Assembly (NCBI GenBank): GCA_029268225.1
Contig: JAJUGJ010000034.1
Location: 1 to 33,372, forward strand
DNA length: 33,372 nucleotides
Direction of reading: 5' to 3'
DNA from: Burkholderiales bacterium
Lineage (GTDB): Bacteria; Pseudomonadota; Gammaproteobacteria; Burkholderiales; Burkholderiaceae_C
The first letter of the stretch is position 1, and every line of letters starts with the position of its first letter. Position numbers and translations under genes: made by a program. Of the stretch, positions 25,019 through 32,296 are shown in pieces. The notes beneath the pieces are model-generated. The model was not told the DNA's origin, did not search any database, and saw only the letters and a list, made by a program, of their open reading frames with translations.

Positions 25019-25850
25019 GGTGGGCACTTCGGGCAAGGCGTCGGGCCAGACGCCGGGGACGGAGGAACTGGAACCACAAGGTCAAACCACCCGCCACCGC
25101 CGACAAGGCAAACCACTGCGCGGCATAGGCCAGGTGCTTGTCTCGACCCAGATCGGGTGCGGCCCATTGGCGGCTCAAGACGGTAGGAGCAGTGGACGCG
25201 TTGGGTGAACTCTCAGGCTCAGCTTGCACCTGAAGCACCGCACCGGGAAGCGGGGATTGCCCCAGCCAGGCTTGCCAGAAGGCGGCATCGACGTTCTGAC
25301 GGATGAGGGGCTGGGGGGTGGAACCCTTGACGACGCCGGCATCGGCCGCGACGGGGAGCGGCTCGGCGCCCAACTGGTACACGCGCGACACCGAGGCCAC
25401 CACCCGCCCCGGCACCGTGACGAGGCCCGTGGCGGTGGGCAGATCGGGCACGTGCTGGCGATCCTGTGCATGGCGGGGCACCCAGCCACGCTGCACGAGC
25501 AGCACGCGGCCATCGCACACGCTGCCTGGCGCATGCAGGCGCAAGGGTGTAATCACCTCGAAGCCCGTGCGACCCTGCTGGGTGCGGTTGTCGAGCCAGA
25601 CGGTGCGCTCAGTGAGCCAGGTGCCAATGAGCCGGGCCGGGCGCTGCACGGGCAAGGCCTCGGCCGAACGCCCGTCGCAGGGCCAATCGGCCGACTGCCA
25701 GGCTGGCAGTTGCTGGCGGGCGGTGAGCAACGCCTGGGCCTGCTGCTTTTCATCGGCGCGGCGCAGTTGCCATTGCCCGAGCGAGGCGGTCACCAGCACC
25801 GTCGCGGCGCCGGCCACGCAGGCGATGAGACGTGAGGTACCTGGGGTCAT
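25005..25850 (-). CDS. surf1: SURF1-family cytochrome oxidase assembly protein
   Basis: This is a 281-residue inner-membrane protein helping insert heme A into subunit I. It has the family plan: an N-terminal helix (about 7-24) followed by LGQWQLRRADEK, a periplasmic domain with VWLDNRTQQGRTGFEVITPL and LVQRGWVPR, and a C-terminal helix (about 241-263) after HLAYAAQWFAL. Start ATG 25850 was chosen because the conserved protein begins there; a long upstream reading to 26147 has no family similarity and runs antisense through the small gene at 25893. It is the first gene of the second oxidase-assembly run, divergent from the small gene with 42 bp between starts. Confidence 0.94.
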   Translation of the reverse strand: MTPGTSRLIACVAGAATVLVTASLGQWQLRRADEKQQAQALLTARQQLPAWQSADWPCDGRSAEALPVQRPARLIGTWLTERTVWLDNRTQQGRTGFEVITPLRLHAPGSVCDGRVLLVQRGWVPRHAQDRQHVPDLPTATGLVTVPGRVVASVSRVYQLGAEPLPVAADAGVVKGSTPQPLIRQNVDAAFWQAWLGQSPLPGAVLQVQAEPESSPNASTAPTVLSRQWAAPDLGRDKHLAYAAQWFALSAVAGGLTLWFQFLRPRRLARRLARSAHHAAS

Positions 25851-25892
25851 CTCGCTGTGCCCGCCGCGGTGACGTGCCCATAATCGGATCGC

Positions 25893-26114
25893 ATGAAATG
25901 GATCCTTGCTCTGGCCCTGGTGGCCATCGTCGCCGTACTGGCCCTGGCCGGCCGGGCCATGTTGCGCAACCCTGCGTCCAGCACGCCGGCGCCACGCCGC
26001 ATGATGCGGGCACTGGCATGGCGGGTGGGGCTCTCGGTGGCCTTGTTCGTCTTCATCTGGGTTGCGTATCAACTCGGCTGGATTCAACCGACGGGGCTGC
26101 CCATCGACCGGTGA
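25893..26114 (+). CDS. Small twin-transmembrane protein (DUF2909-like)
   Basis: This is a 73-residue protein with two helices (about 3-20 and 43-62) joined by a short basic loop (NPASSTPAPRRMMR), matching the twin-TM proteins found by SURF1 in betaproteobacteria. Its function is unknown. Start ATG 25893 has GGAT upstream. It is the only plus-strand gene inside the oxidase cluster, divergent from SURF1 and convergent with ctaE, with a hairpin after its stop. Its placement suggests a role in oxidase assembly or stability, but nothing in the sequence proves it. Confidence 0.8.
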   Translation: MKWILALALVAIVAVLALAGRAMLRNPASSTPAPRRMMRALAWRVGLSVALFVFIWVAYQLGWIQPTGLPIDR

Positions 26115-26125
26115 GCCGGTCAGGC

Positions 26126-26147
26126 ATGCCGCCTCTGCGGGCGGCAT
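26126..26147. terminator. Hairpin between the twin-TM gene and ctaE, likely bidirectional terminator
   Basis: ATGCCGCC (26126-26133) and GGCGGCAT (26140-26147) form a perfect 8-bp GC-rich stem with a 6-nt loop, 11 bp after the + strand stop and 27 bp past the ctaE stop. The convergent position suits a shared terminator, though the T-run is poor on both sides. Confidence 0.5.
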
Positions 26148-26174
26148 CGGTTGAATCGTGTGAACCGCTCGCCA

Positions 26175-27059
26175 TCAGGTCCAGTACACGACCACATACA
26201 GGCCCAGCCAGACCACGTCCACGAAGTGCCAGTACCAGGCCGCGCCTTCGAAGCCGAAGTGCCGCTCGGGCGTGAAGTGGCCTTTTTGCAGGCGCAGGGT
26301 GATGAACAACAGCATCAGGGTACCCACGAACACGTGCAGGCCATGAAAGCCGGTGAGCATGAAGAAGGTGGAACCGTAGATGCCCGAAGACAGCTTGAGG
26401 TTCAGGTGGGTGTAGGCCTCGTAGTACTCATAGCCTTGCAAGCCCAGGAACAAGGCACCCAGCAAGACCGTGATCCACATGAAGCCGATCGTTTTGGCGC
26501 GCTGGTTGGCCAGCAAGGCATGGTGCGCGATGGTGAGCGTGACACCCGAGGTCAACAGCAAGGCGGTGTTGATGGTGGGCAGAGGCCAGGGACCCATGGT
26601 GCGGAAAGGCTCGACCGTGCCGGCGGGCGAGGCGGTGTAGCCCGGCACATCCGACGGCCAGATGGCCTTGAAGTCGGGCCACAACAAGGCGTTGTCGATG
26701 CTGCCCAGGCTCGGGATCACATGCATGCGCGCCCAGTAAAGGGCACCAAAGAAGGCCCCAAAGAACATCACCTCGGAGAAGATGAACCAAGCCATGGCCC
26801 AGCGGTAGGACACGTCGATGCGCTGGCTGTAGAGCCCACTTTCGCTCTCGCGTATGGCATCGCCAAACCACTGCGTGAGCACCACCGCCCACCACAGCAG
26901 ACCAAAGGCCAGCGAATATGCACCCCAGCCCACGCCATTGACCCACTGCCCGGCCCCGAGGATGACAAAGAACAGGCCGATGGATGCCATCACCGGATGA
27001 CGGGAAGGCCCAGGCACAAAGTAGTACGGGGCTTGTCCTTTGGGAACCGCTGTCGACAT
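26175..27059 (-). CDS. ctaE: Cytochrome c oxidase subunit III
   Basis: This is a 294-residue seven-helix subunit that stabilises subunit I and its proton uptake. It begins YYFVPGPSRHPVMASIGLF, typical of the family, and has MAWFIFSEVMFFGAFFGALYWAR, a TINTALLLTSGVTLTIAHHAL helix, and LTGFHGLHVFVGTLML and WYWHFVDVVWLGLYVVVYW at the end, with the usual conserved Glu and His. Start ATG 27059 has GAGGAG seven bases upstream. It follows the DUF2970 gene by 21 bp and is probably the last gene of the ctaC transcript, with the hairpin at 26126-26147 behind it. Confidence 0.97.
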   Translation of the reverse strand: MSTAVPKGQAPYYFVPGPSRHPVMASIGLFFVILGAGQWVNGVGWGAYSLAFGLLWWAVVLTQWFGDAIRESESGLYSQRIDVSYRWAMAWFIFSEVMFFGAFFGALYWARMHVIPSLGSIDNALLWPDFKAIWPSDVPGYTASPAGTVEPFRTMGPWPLPTINTALLLTSGVTLTIAHHALLANQRAKTIGFMWITVLLGALFLGLQGYEYYEAYTHLNLKLSSGIYGSTFFMLTGFHGLHVFVGTLMLLFITLRLQKGHFTPERHFGFEGAAWYWHFVDVVWLGLYVVVYWT

Positions 27060-27080
27060 GTTGTGCTCCTCGACTGACTT

Positions 27081-27311
27081 TCACTGAGCGACGCCGCTGG
27101 AGATGATCCATCGCACCAGCCACACCAACCCCAACACAAACACCCGGGCGGCCAACACCCCGGCAACGATGACGTGCACCGGATTGATCCGGGCCACGTC
27201 CTGTGCGTAGTCACTGGACTTGCGCACCCCGAAAAACGACCACGCCACCGCCTTGAGCGTCTGCCAGAACGAGCCGGGACGCTGAGACGCCTGGCGCAGG
27301 TCTTCGCTCAT
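27081..27311 (-). CDS. DUF2970-family small membrane protein
   Basis: This is a 76-residue protein with a soluble start (SFWQTLKAVAWSFFGVRKSSDYAQD, the DUF2970 signature) and one C-terminal helix (about 48-69). The ATG at 27311 overlaps the ctaG stop as ATGA, so it is translationally coupled. DUF2970 genes sit between ctaG and ctaE in many betaproteobacteria; the role is unknown, probably oxidase assembly. A longer in-frame reading upstream is just ctaG sequence in another frame. Confidence 0.85.
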   Translation of the reverse strand: MSEDLRQASQRPGSFWQTLKAVAWSFFGVRKSSDYAQDVARINPVHVIVAGVLAARVFVLGLVWLVRWIISSGVAQ

Positions 27312-27958
27312 ACCGACCCCTTGGGTGCGGCCGGCACTTTGCCGCCCACCTCGAAGAAGGTGTAGGACAGCGTGATGGTGGCCACGTCTTTGGGCAGCTT
27401 GGGATCGATGACGAAGGTGACCGGCCACTGCTTGCTCTCACCCGGCTTGAGCGTGTGCTCAGCAAAGCAGAAGCACTCCATCTTGTTGAAATGCGAAGTG
27501 GCCTGCTTGGGTGCGTAGCTAGGGATGGCTTGCGCTGCCATGGCGCGGGGCTGACGGTTACGAAACTCGTACATCACCGTCATCAACTCGCCTGGATGGA
27601 CCTGCACTGAGCGGACCGCGGGCTTGAAATCCCAGGGGCCGCGCACGTTGGCATCGAACTCGATGGTGATGGTGCGACTGCGGTCCACCTGCGTGTTGGG
27701 CGGGATGGACGAGGTGGCACCCGGAATTTGCCGGTCACCAAGGCTCAGCACATTGATGCCGAGCGCCGCACAAATGTGACGGTACATCGGCACCATCGCG
27801 TAGCCAAAACCAAACATCAGCATGGTGATGAGGGCAAGCTTGCCCACCATGGCGACGTTGGCCCGCTGCAGCGCCACGCGTACCCGGCCGTGCTGTCCAC
27901 GTGGCCCCTTCGCGATATGAGGGGCCTGCGGGGTTGGGGAGGCGGTCGGGTCGGACAT
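27308..27958 (-). CDS. ctaG: Cytochrome c oxidase assembly protein CtaG (Cox11 family)
   Basis: This is a 216-residue protein delivering copper to the CuB site of subunit I. A basic N-terminus precedes one helix (about 36-55), then an immunoglobulin-like periplasmic domain. The copper motif MECFCFAEH gives Cys162 and Cys164, and a further Cys63 follows the helix, as in the family. YTFFEVG near the end is also conserved. I chose ATG 27958; a TTG six codons upstream is possible, and neither has a strong ribosome-binding site. It lies 34 bp after the 42-residue small protein gene and overlaps the DUF2970 start. Confidence 0.95.
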   Translation of the reverse strand: MSDPTASPTPQAPHIAKGPRGQHGRVRVALQRANVAMVGKLALITMLMFGFGYAMVPMYRHICAALGINVLSLGDRQIPGATSSIPPNTQVDRSRTITIEFDANVRGPWDFKPAVRSVQVHPGELMTVMYEFRNRQPRAMAAQAIPSYAPKQATSHFNKMECFCFAEHTLKPGESKQWPVTFVIDPKLPKDVATITLSYTFFEVGGKVPAAPKGSV

Positions 27959-27992
27959 GCGAGGGCTCGGGCGCAAACGTGAGGACGTGGGC

Positions 27993-28121
27993 TCAGTGCG
28001 AAGACAGCAGCATGATCTTGGCCACGAACCCCAGGAAGAATGTGGCGGCCACCGAGGCCAGGATCAGCGCCAGACGCACATTGCGACGTCGGCCCAGTTT
28101 GATGGAAGGGGTGACACTCAT
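27993..28121 (-). CDS. Cytochrome oxidase small assembly-type membrane protein (42 residues)
   Basis: This is a very short gene between ctaD and ctaG: ATG 28121 to TGA 27993. It has an excellent ribosome-binding site (GAGGAG six bases upstream). The product starts MSVTPSIKLGRRRNVRLAL, then one hydrophobic helix (about residues 17-40, containing FFLGFVAKIM), and ends LLSSH. Tiny proteins of this type, usually annotated as cytochrome oxidase small assembly protein, sit at this position in many Burkholderiales (from memory). The role is presumably in subunit I maturation. It is easily missed by gene callers with length cut-offs. Confidence 0.85.
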   Translation of the reverse strand: MSVTPSIKLGRRRNVRLALILASVAATFFLGFVAKIMLLSSH

Positions 28122-28162
28122 GGCGGGCTCCTCATCCGGTTTTCAGGACACACAGCCTGTAT

Positions 28163-29785
28163 TCAGCCAATCAGGCGGGTGGCCGACGGATCCAATTTGG
28201 GCGGGGTCTCGAAGGTGTGGAACGGGGCCGGCGAAGGCACCTCCCACTCCAGACCTTCGGCGCCTTCCCAAGGTTTGGCCGGGGCCGGTTCGCCCTTGCC
28301 ACGCATCGCCGGGATCAGCACGCCGAAGATGAAGTAGACCTGCGCAAAGCCGAAGGCGAAGGCGCCGATGGAGGCCACCGCGTTGAAGTCAGCGAACTGC
28401 ATGGGGTAGTCGGCATAGCGACGCGGCATGCCGGCCAGACCCAGGAAGTGCATCGGGAAAAAGGTGATGTTGAAGGCGATCAGCGACCACCAGAAGTGCA
28501 GCTTGCCCTTCCACTCCGGCACCATCACCCCGGTCCACTTGGGCGCCCAGTAGTAGAAGGCAGCAAAGAGCGCGAACAATGAGCCCGCCACCAGCACGTA
28601 GTGAAAGTGCGCGACCACGTAGTAGGTGTCCTGGATCTGGATGTCGATGGGTGCGACCGAGCAGATCAAGCCTGTGAAGCCGCCCATCGTGAAGACGAAG
28701 ATGAAGCCCACCGACCAGAGCATCGGGCTCTCGAAGGTCATGGAGCCGCGCCACATCGTGGCCACCCAGTTGAAGATCTTCACGCCCGTGGGCACCGAGA
28801 TCAGCATGGTGGCGTACATGAAGAAGAGCTGGCCGGTGACGGGCATGCCGGTGGCGAACATGTGGTGCGCCCACACGATGAAGCTCAGGATGGCGATGGA
28901 GGCGGTGGCGTACACCATGGATGTGTAGCCGAACAGGCGCTTGCGGGCGAAGGCCGGCACGATCTGGCTGATGATGCCGAAGGCCGGCAAGATCATGATG
29001 TAAACCTCGGGGTGGCCGAAGAACCAGAAGATGTGCTGGTACATGACCGGGTCACCGCCACCGGCCGGGTTGAAGAAGCTGGTGCCGAAATGGCGATCTG
29101 TCAGCGTCATCGTGATGGCCCCGGCCAGCACCGGCATCACGGCGATCAGCAGGTAGGCCGTGATCAGCCAGGTCCAGGCAAACATCGGCATCTTCATCAG
29201 CGTCATGCCCGGCGCGCGCATGTTCAAGATGGTCACGATGATGTTGATCGAGCCCATGATGGACGAGGCGCCCAGTAGGTGCATGGCGAAGATGCCGGCG
29301 TCCATCGACGGCCCCATCTGCAGGGTCAGCGGCGCGTACAGCGTCCAGCCCGCAGCGGGTGCGCCACCGGGCATGAAGAAGGAGCCCACCAGCAAACAGG
29401 CCGCCGGGATCATCAGCCAGAAGCTGAAATTGTTCATGCGCGCAAAGGCCATGTCGGAGGCGCCGATCTGCAGCGGCAGCATCCAGTTGGCCATGCCCAC
29501 GAAGGCCGGCATGATGGCCCCGAACACCATGATGATGCCGTGCATGGTGGTGAGCTGGTTGAACAGTTCGGGGTTGACCAGTTGCAGCCCGGGCTGGAAC
29601 AGCTCGGCGCGGATGCCCAGCGCCAACACCCCACCGATCATCAGCATGGTCAGCGAGAACAGCAGGTACAACGTGCCGATGTCCTTGTGGTTGGTGGCGA
29701 ACACCCAGCGCCGCCAGCCATGCGGGTGGCCGTGGTCATCGTGGGTGTGGTCACCGTGGCCGGCGTGATCCAGAACTGCGCTCAT
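28163..29785 (-). CDS. ctaD: Cytochrome c oxidase subunit I
   Basis: This is a 540-residue twelve-helix catalytic subunit reducing oxygen and pumping protons. Heme a ligands are His82 (TTMHG) and His395; the heme a3 ligand is His393 (VAHFHYV). CuB ligands are His258 (GHPEVY) with cross-linked Tyr262, and His307-His308. Glu260 in GHPEVY marks the A1 type with the D-channel glutamate, and Lys336 (VPTGVK) is in the K-channel. The N-terminus is His/Asp-rich (about residues 7-22) and could bind metal. Start ATG 29785 has AAGGA at good spacing, inside a GGAAAG/CTTTCC inverted repeat. It follows ctaC by 52 bp in the same operon. Confidence 0.98.
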   Translation of the reverse strand: MSAVLDHAGHGDHTHDDHGHPHGWRRWVFATNHKDIGTLYLLFSLTMLMIGGVLALGIRAELFQPGLQLVNPELFNQLTTMHGIIMVFGAIMPAFVGMANWMLPLQIGASDMAFARMNNFSFWLMIPAACLLVGSFFMPGGAPAAGWTLYAPLTLQMGPSMDAGIFAMHLLGASSIMGSINIIVTILNMRAPGMTLMKMPMFAWTWLITAYLLIAVMPVLAGAITMTLTDRHFGTSFFNPAGGGDPVMYQHIFWFFGHPEVYIMILPAFGIISQIVPAFARKRLFGYTSMVYATASIAILSFIVWAHHMFATGMPVTGQLFFMYATMLISVPTGVKIFNWVATMWRGSMTFESPMLWSVGFIFVFTMGGFTGLICSVAPIDIQIQDTYYVVAHFHYVLVAGSLFALFAAFYYWAPKWTGVMVPEWKGKLHFWWSLIAFNITFFPMHFLGLAGMPRRYADYPMQFADFNAVASIGAFAFGFAQVYFIFGVLIPAMRGKGEPAPAKPWEGAEGLEWEVPSPAPFHTFETPPKLDPSATRLIG

Positions 29786-29799
29786 GGAAAGTCCTTTCC
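29786..29799 (-). promoter_or_regulatory. Inverted repeat enclosing the ctaD ribosome-binding site
   Basis: On the minus strand GGAAAG-GA-CTTTCC abuts the ctaD ATG directly. The arms are perfect and the AAGGA Shine-Dalgarno sequence lies within the structure, so the mRNA could fold a small hairpin (about 5 bp, 4-nt loop) that limits ribosome access. It may be chance. Confidence 0.35.
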
Positions 29800-29837
29800 T
29801 GATCCTGTGCGGCGTAGAGCCTGATTCACTGTCGCGC

Positions 29838-31043
29838 TCACTTGCGCGCAGCCATCACGGCGGCGGGCTGCACGACCTGCCCGGTCTTGTTGGACCAGTG
29901 GTTCTTGGTATAGGTGATGACCGCGGCAATCTCGGTGTCCGACAGCTGACGCCAGGCCGGCATCAAGTTGTTGTTCTGCCCGTTGAGCAGCACATGGATC
30001 TGCTTGCCCACATCGGTGTCGAGCACCACGGGTGAGCCATCGAGCGGCTTGATGGCGCCCGCGCCCTTGCCGTTGGGCTGATGGCAGGCCGCGCAGTTGG
30101 CCGCGTAGACCTTCTCGCCACGCGCCATCAGGTCGTCCTGCGTCCAGACCTTGTTGGGGTCATCGGCCTTCGCCTGCATGGCCTTGTGCTGCTCGGCCAC
30201 CCAGGCGGCATAGTCCTCGGCGGTCAGCACACGCACATGGATGGGCATGTAGGCGTGTTCCTTTCCGCACAGCTCGGCACATTGCCCGTAGTAATCCCCC
30301 ACCTTCTCGGCGCGGAACCAGGTGTCGCGCACGAAGCCGGGAATCGCGTCCTGCTTGATGCCGAAGGCCGGCACCATGAAGGAGTGGATCACGTCGTTGG
30401 CGGTGGTGATGATGCGGATCTTGCGATCGACCGGGACCACAAGCGGGTTGTCCACCTTGAGCAGGTAGTTGTCACCTTGGGGCGTGCCGGCGTCGGACAG
30501 GGCGCGTTGCGAAGCGTCGAGCGTGGACAGCATCGAGATGCCCTCGCCCTCGCCCTTGAGGTAGTCATAGCCCCACTTCCACTGGTAGCCGGTGGCCTTG
30601 ATCGTGAGGTCGGCGTTGGTGGTGTCTTTCTGGGCCACGACCACCTTGGTGGCAGGCAAGGCCATGCCGATCACGATGATGAAGGGGATGACCGTCCAGA
30701 TGATCTCGACCGTGGTCGATTCATGGAAGTCGGCCGGCTTGGCGCCCTTGGACTTGCGGTGCTTGAAGATGGCGTAGAACATGACGCCAAACACGCCGAC
30801 GAAGATGGCCCCACAGATGTAGAGCATCATGTAGTGCAACCACTGCTGCTCGGCGGCGATGCGGGTGGCGGGCGGGTGCAGGTCAAGTTGACGCACCGCA
30901 GGGCCGCCAGGCAGGTCATTGACCGCCCAACTGGCTTGCACCATCAGAAGCAGCAAGCTCCCGACGGCTTGGCGCCTCAAGGAAGACAGGCGTGATGCCC
31001 AGGACCCAAACGAACGAACTGCAAACCCGGGCACATAGCTCAT
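29838..31043 (-). CDS. ctaC: Cytochrome c oxidase subunit II with fused C-terminal cytochrome c domain (caa3 type)
   Basis: This is a 401-residue subunit taking electrons from cytochrome c. A signal-like N-terminus (helix about 27-40, possible cleavage after SWA) is followed by two membrane helices (about 66-94 and 112-134). The cupredoxin domain with the CuA centre has His220, Cys255, Cys259, His263 and Met266 in CAELCGKEHAYM. A class I cytochrome c domain has CAACH (Cys317, Cys320, His321) and Met361 in NLMPAW. The fused heme domain makes this a caa3-type oxidase. I chose ATG 31043; a longer reading to 31088 is not family-like. It is the first gene of the ctaC-ctaD-small-ctaG-DUF2970-ctaE operon, with a good sigma-70 promoter upstream. 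Confidence 0.97.
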   Translation of the reverse strand: MSYVPGFAVRSFGSWASRLSSLRRQAVGSLLLLMVQASWAVNDLPGGPAVRQLDLHPPATRIAAEQQWLHYMMLYICGAIFVGVFGVMFYAIFKHRKSKGAKPADFHESTTVEIIWTVIPFIIVIGMALPATKVVVAQKDTTNADLTIKATGYQWKWGYDYLKGEGEGISMLSTLDASQRALSDAGTPQGDNYLLKVDNPLVVPVDRKIRIITTANDVIHSFMVPAFGIKQDAIPGFVRDTWFRAEKVGDYYGQCAELCGKEHAYMPIHVRVLTAEDYAAWVAEQHKAMQAKADDPNKVWTQDDLMARGEKVYAANCAACHQPNGKGAGAIKPLDGSPVVLDTDVGKQIHVLLNGQNNNLMPAWRQLSDTEIAAVITYTKNHWSNKTGQVVQPAAVMAARK

Positions 31044-31161
31044 GTCTTGACTCGTCGTGGTTGAACGGGGTCTGTGCGACCCGTACACGGCAGAGGGATC
31101 CCCGGACTGCCGTACACCGCCCCACCCCGCGCTGCCATGTGCAACGCAAGGCGTTCAACCC

Positions 31162-31190
31162 ATTCTAGTCAGCGGTTTGCGCTACCTCAA
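31162..31190 (-). promoter_or_regulatory. Predicted sigma-70 promoter of the ctaC operon
   Basis: On the minus strand TTGAGG (31185-31190) is followed by a 17-bp spacer and TAGAAT (31162-31167), four and five matches of six to the consensus. It would give a leader of about 110 nt before ctaC at 31043. The 221-bp gap 31044-31264 otherwise holds the inverted repeat at 31223-31250 and nothing else I can name. Confidence 0.6.
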
Positions 31191-31222
31191 CCGCGAATCG
31201 GCGCTTCCATGCTATGAATTAC

Positions 31223-31250
31223 CCGTGGTTGACGTCAGAACGCACCACGG
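31223..31250. repeat. Inverted repeat upstream of the ctaC promoter
   Basis: CCGTGGT (31223-31229) and ACCACGG (31244-31250) form a 7-bp perfect pair around a 14-nt loop that itself starts with the palindrome TGACGTCA (31230-31237). It lies past the methyltransferase stop and just upstream of the predicted ctaC -35 box, so it could be a terminator of the first or an operator of the second. There is no T-run. Confidence 0.4.
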
Positions 31251-31264
31251 TGTGTCGGCATGTA

Positions 31265-32224
31265 TCAAGCCGGCTTGTCACCCTGGCGGATCATGCGCTT
31301 CATGTCCTGCAGCGACACGCGCGCCTCGGCTTCCACCTTGATGCGGGGCGTGGGCTTGATGGCGTGACCGTACACCAACTCGATGGTCAGGCCCAAGCGG
31401 CCATCCGGTCGCACCAGGCGCTCGCGCAAAACATCGAGCAGATGCTGACGCCAACGCGGTGTGCGCAAGCCGGCGAAGCGGCCGTGGGCCACATTGCCGC
31501 CCCAGGTGCGCAACTCGGCCAGCAGGGCCTCGGGCGTTTCCCAGGTCAGGGTCAGGCGCTCCATGTCCATCACTGGGTCGGCAAAGCCGGCCTGCACCAG
31601 CTCATCGCCCAGGTCGTGCATGTCAATGAAATCGATGGTGGGCAGGGGCCACCCCAGCGCGGCGTACACGGCGCGCAGTTCACGGGCGGTGTCCGGGCCC
31701 AGTCCGGAGCACATCAGAAAGCCCCCCACCGCCAGGTGTTCGTGCCAACGCCGCATCAAGCCTGAGAGGTCGGCCGTGGCATGCAAGGTCATGTTGGCCC
31801 ACAGCATGTCGGCGCCATCGGCACCGTCACGCCGCCAAGGCACGTCGGCCGGCACGGGCTCGACATGGGCCTGAGGCACATCCCGGCGCCACAGCTTGCG
31901 CCAATCGCGCGGCGCCGTCTCGGCCAGTTGGGTCTGGCTGCGTTGGGCCAGTTCGCCCGAGGGCTCGACCACCCAGCGCTGGGCCTGGGGGTACTGCGCC
32001 CGCACCAGCTCCGCGCCCGCCCCCAGAAAGGCCGACCAATCGATCCAGGCCTTGGGCTGCAAGCGGATGGGGGCGAGCTTGGCGGCGAGGCGACGCGCCA
32101 CTTCCTGATGGAGCCAGGGTGCCTCGGGCAAAGCAGCCAGGCGCCGCGTCTGGCGCTGCAAGGCATGACGGTGGGGAGCGCAGGCGGGCGGGGCCGACGG
32201 GGCGGCGGGAGAGGAGTCGGACAT
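31265..32224 (-). CDS. BioC-like methyltransferase with degenerate SAM motif
   Basis: This is a 319-residue protein resembling BioC, the malonyl-ACP O-methyltransferase that starts pimelate synthesis for biotin. The second half matches well: MLWANMTLHATADLSGLMRRW, then HLAVGGFLMCSGLGPDTARELR, DMHDLGDELVQAGFADPVMDMERLTLTW and WGGNVAHGRF. The first half does not: SAM motif I, normally a Gly-rich DxGxGxG, reads WIDWSAFLGAGAEL, so SAM binding is doubtful or atypical. Burkholderiales often carry this degenerate form annotated as a biotin synthesis or methyltransferase gene (recall). No other bio genes are nearby. Start ATG 32224 lacks a clear ribosome-binding site; earlier in-frame codons overlap comF antisense. 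It is divergent from comF with 72 bp between starts. A CAAGCCGGCTTG palindrome covers its stop. Confidence 0.78.
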   Translation of the reverse strand: MSDSSPAAPSAPPACAPHRHALQRQTRRLAALPEAPWLHQEVARRLAAKLAPIRLQPKAWIDWSAFLGAGAELVRAQYPQAQRWVVEPSGELAQRSQTQLAETAPRDWRKLWRRDVPQAHVEPVPADVPWRRDGADGADMLWANMTLHATADLSGLMRRWHEHLAVGGFLMCSGLGPDTARELRAVYAALGWPLPTIDFIDMHDLGDELVQAGFADPVMDMERLTLTWETPEALLAELRTWGGNVAHGRFAGLRTPRWRQHLLDVLRERLVRPDGRLGLTIELVYGHAIKPTPRIKVEAEARVSLQDMKRMIRQGDKPA

Positions 32225-32296
32225 GGGATGAAAAGGCGCTGAAGCCCCCACTGCGGGCGATGGCGCACGCTCGGGGTGCGTCAGTATATTGAGGCC

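Noticed and set aside
25851..26147. In-frame N-terminal extension of SURF1
   Set aside because: The extension has low-complexity Arg/Gly/His/Pro content, runs antisense through the small twin-TM gene, and SURF1 proteins start at the chosen ATG.
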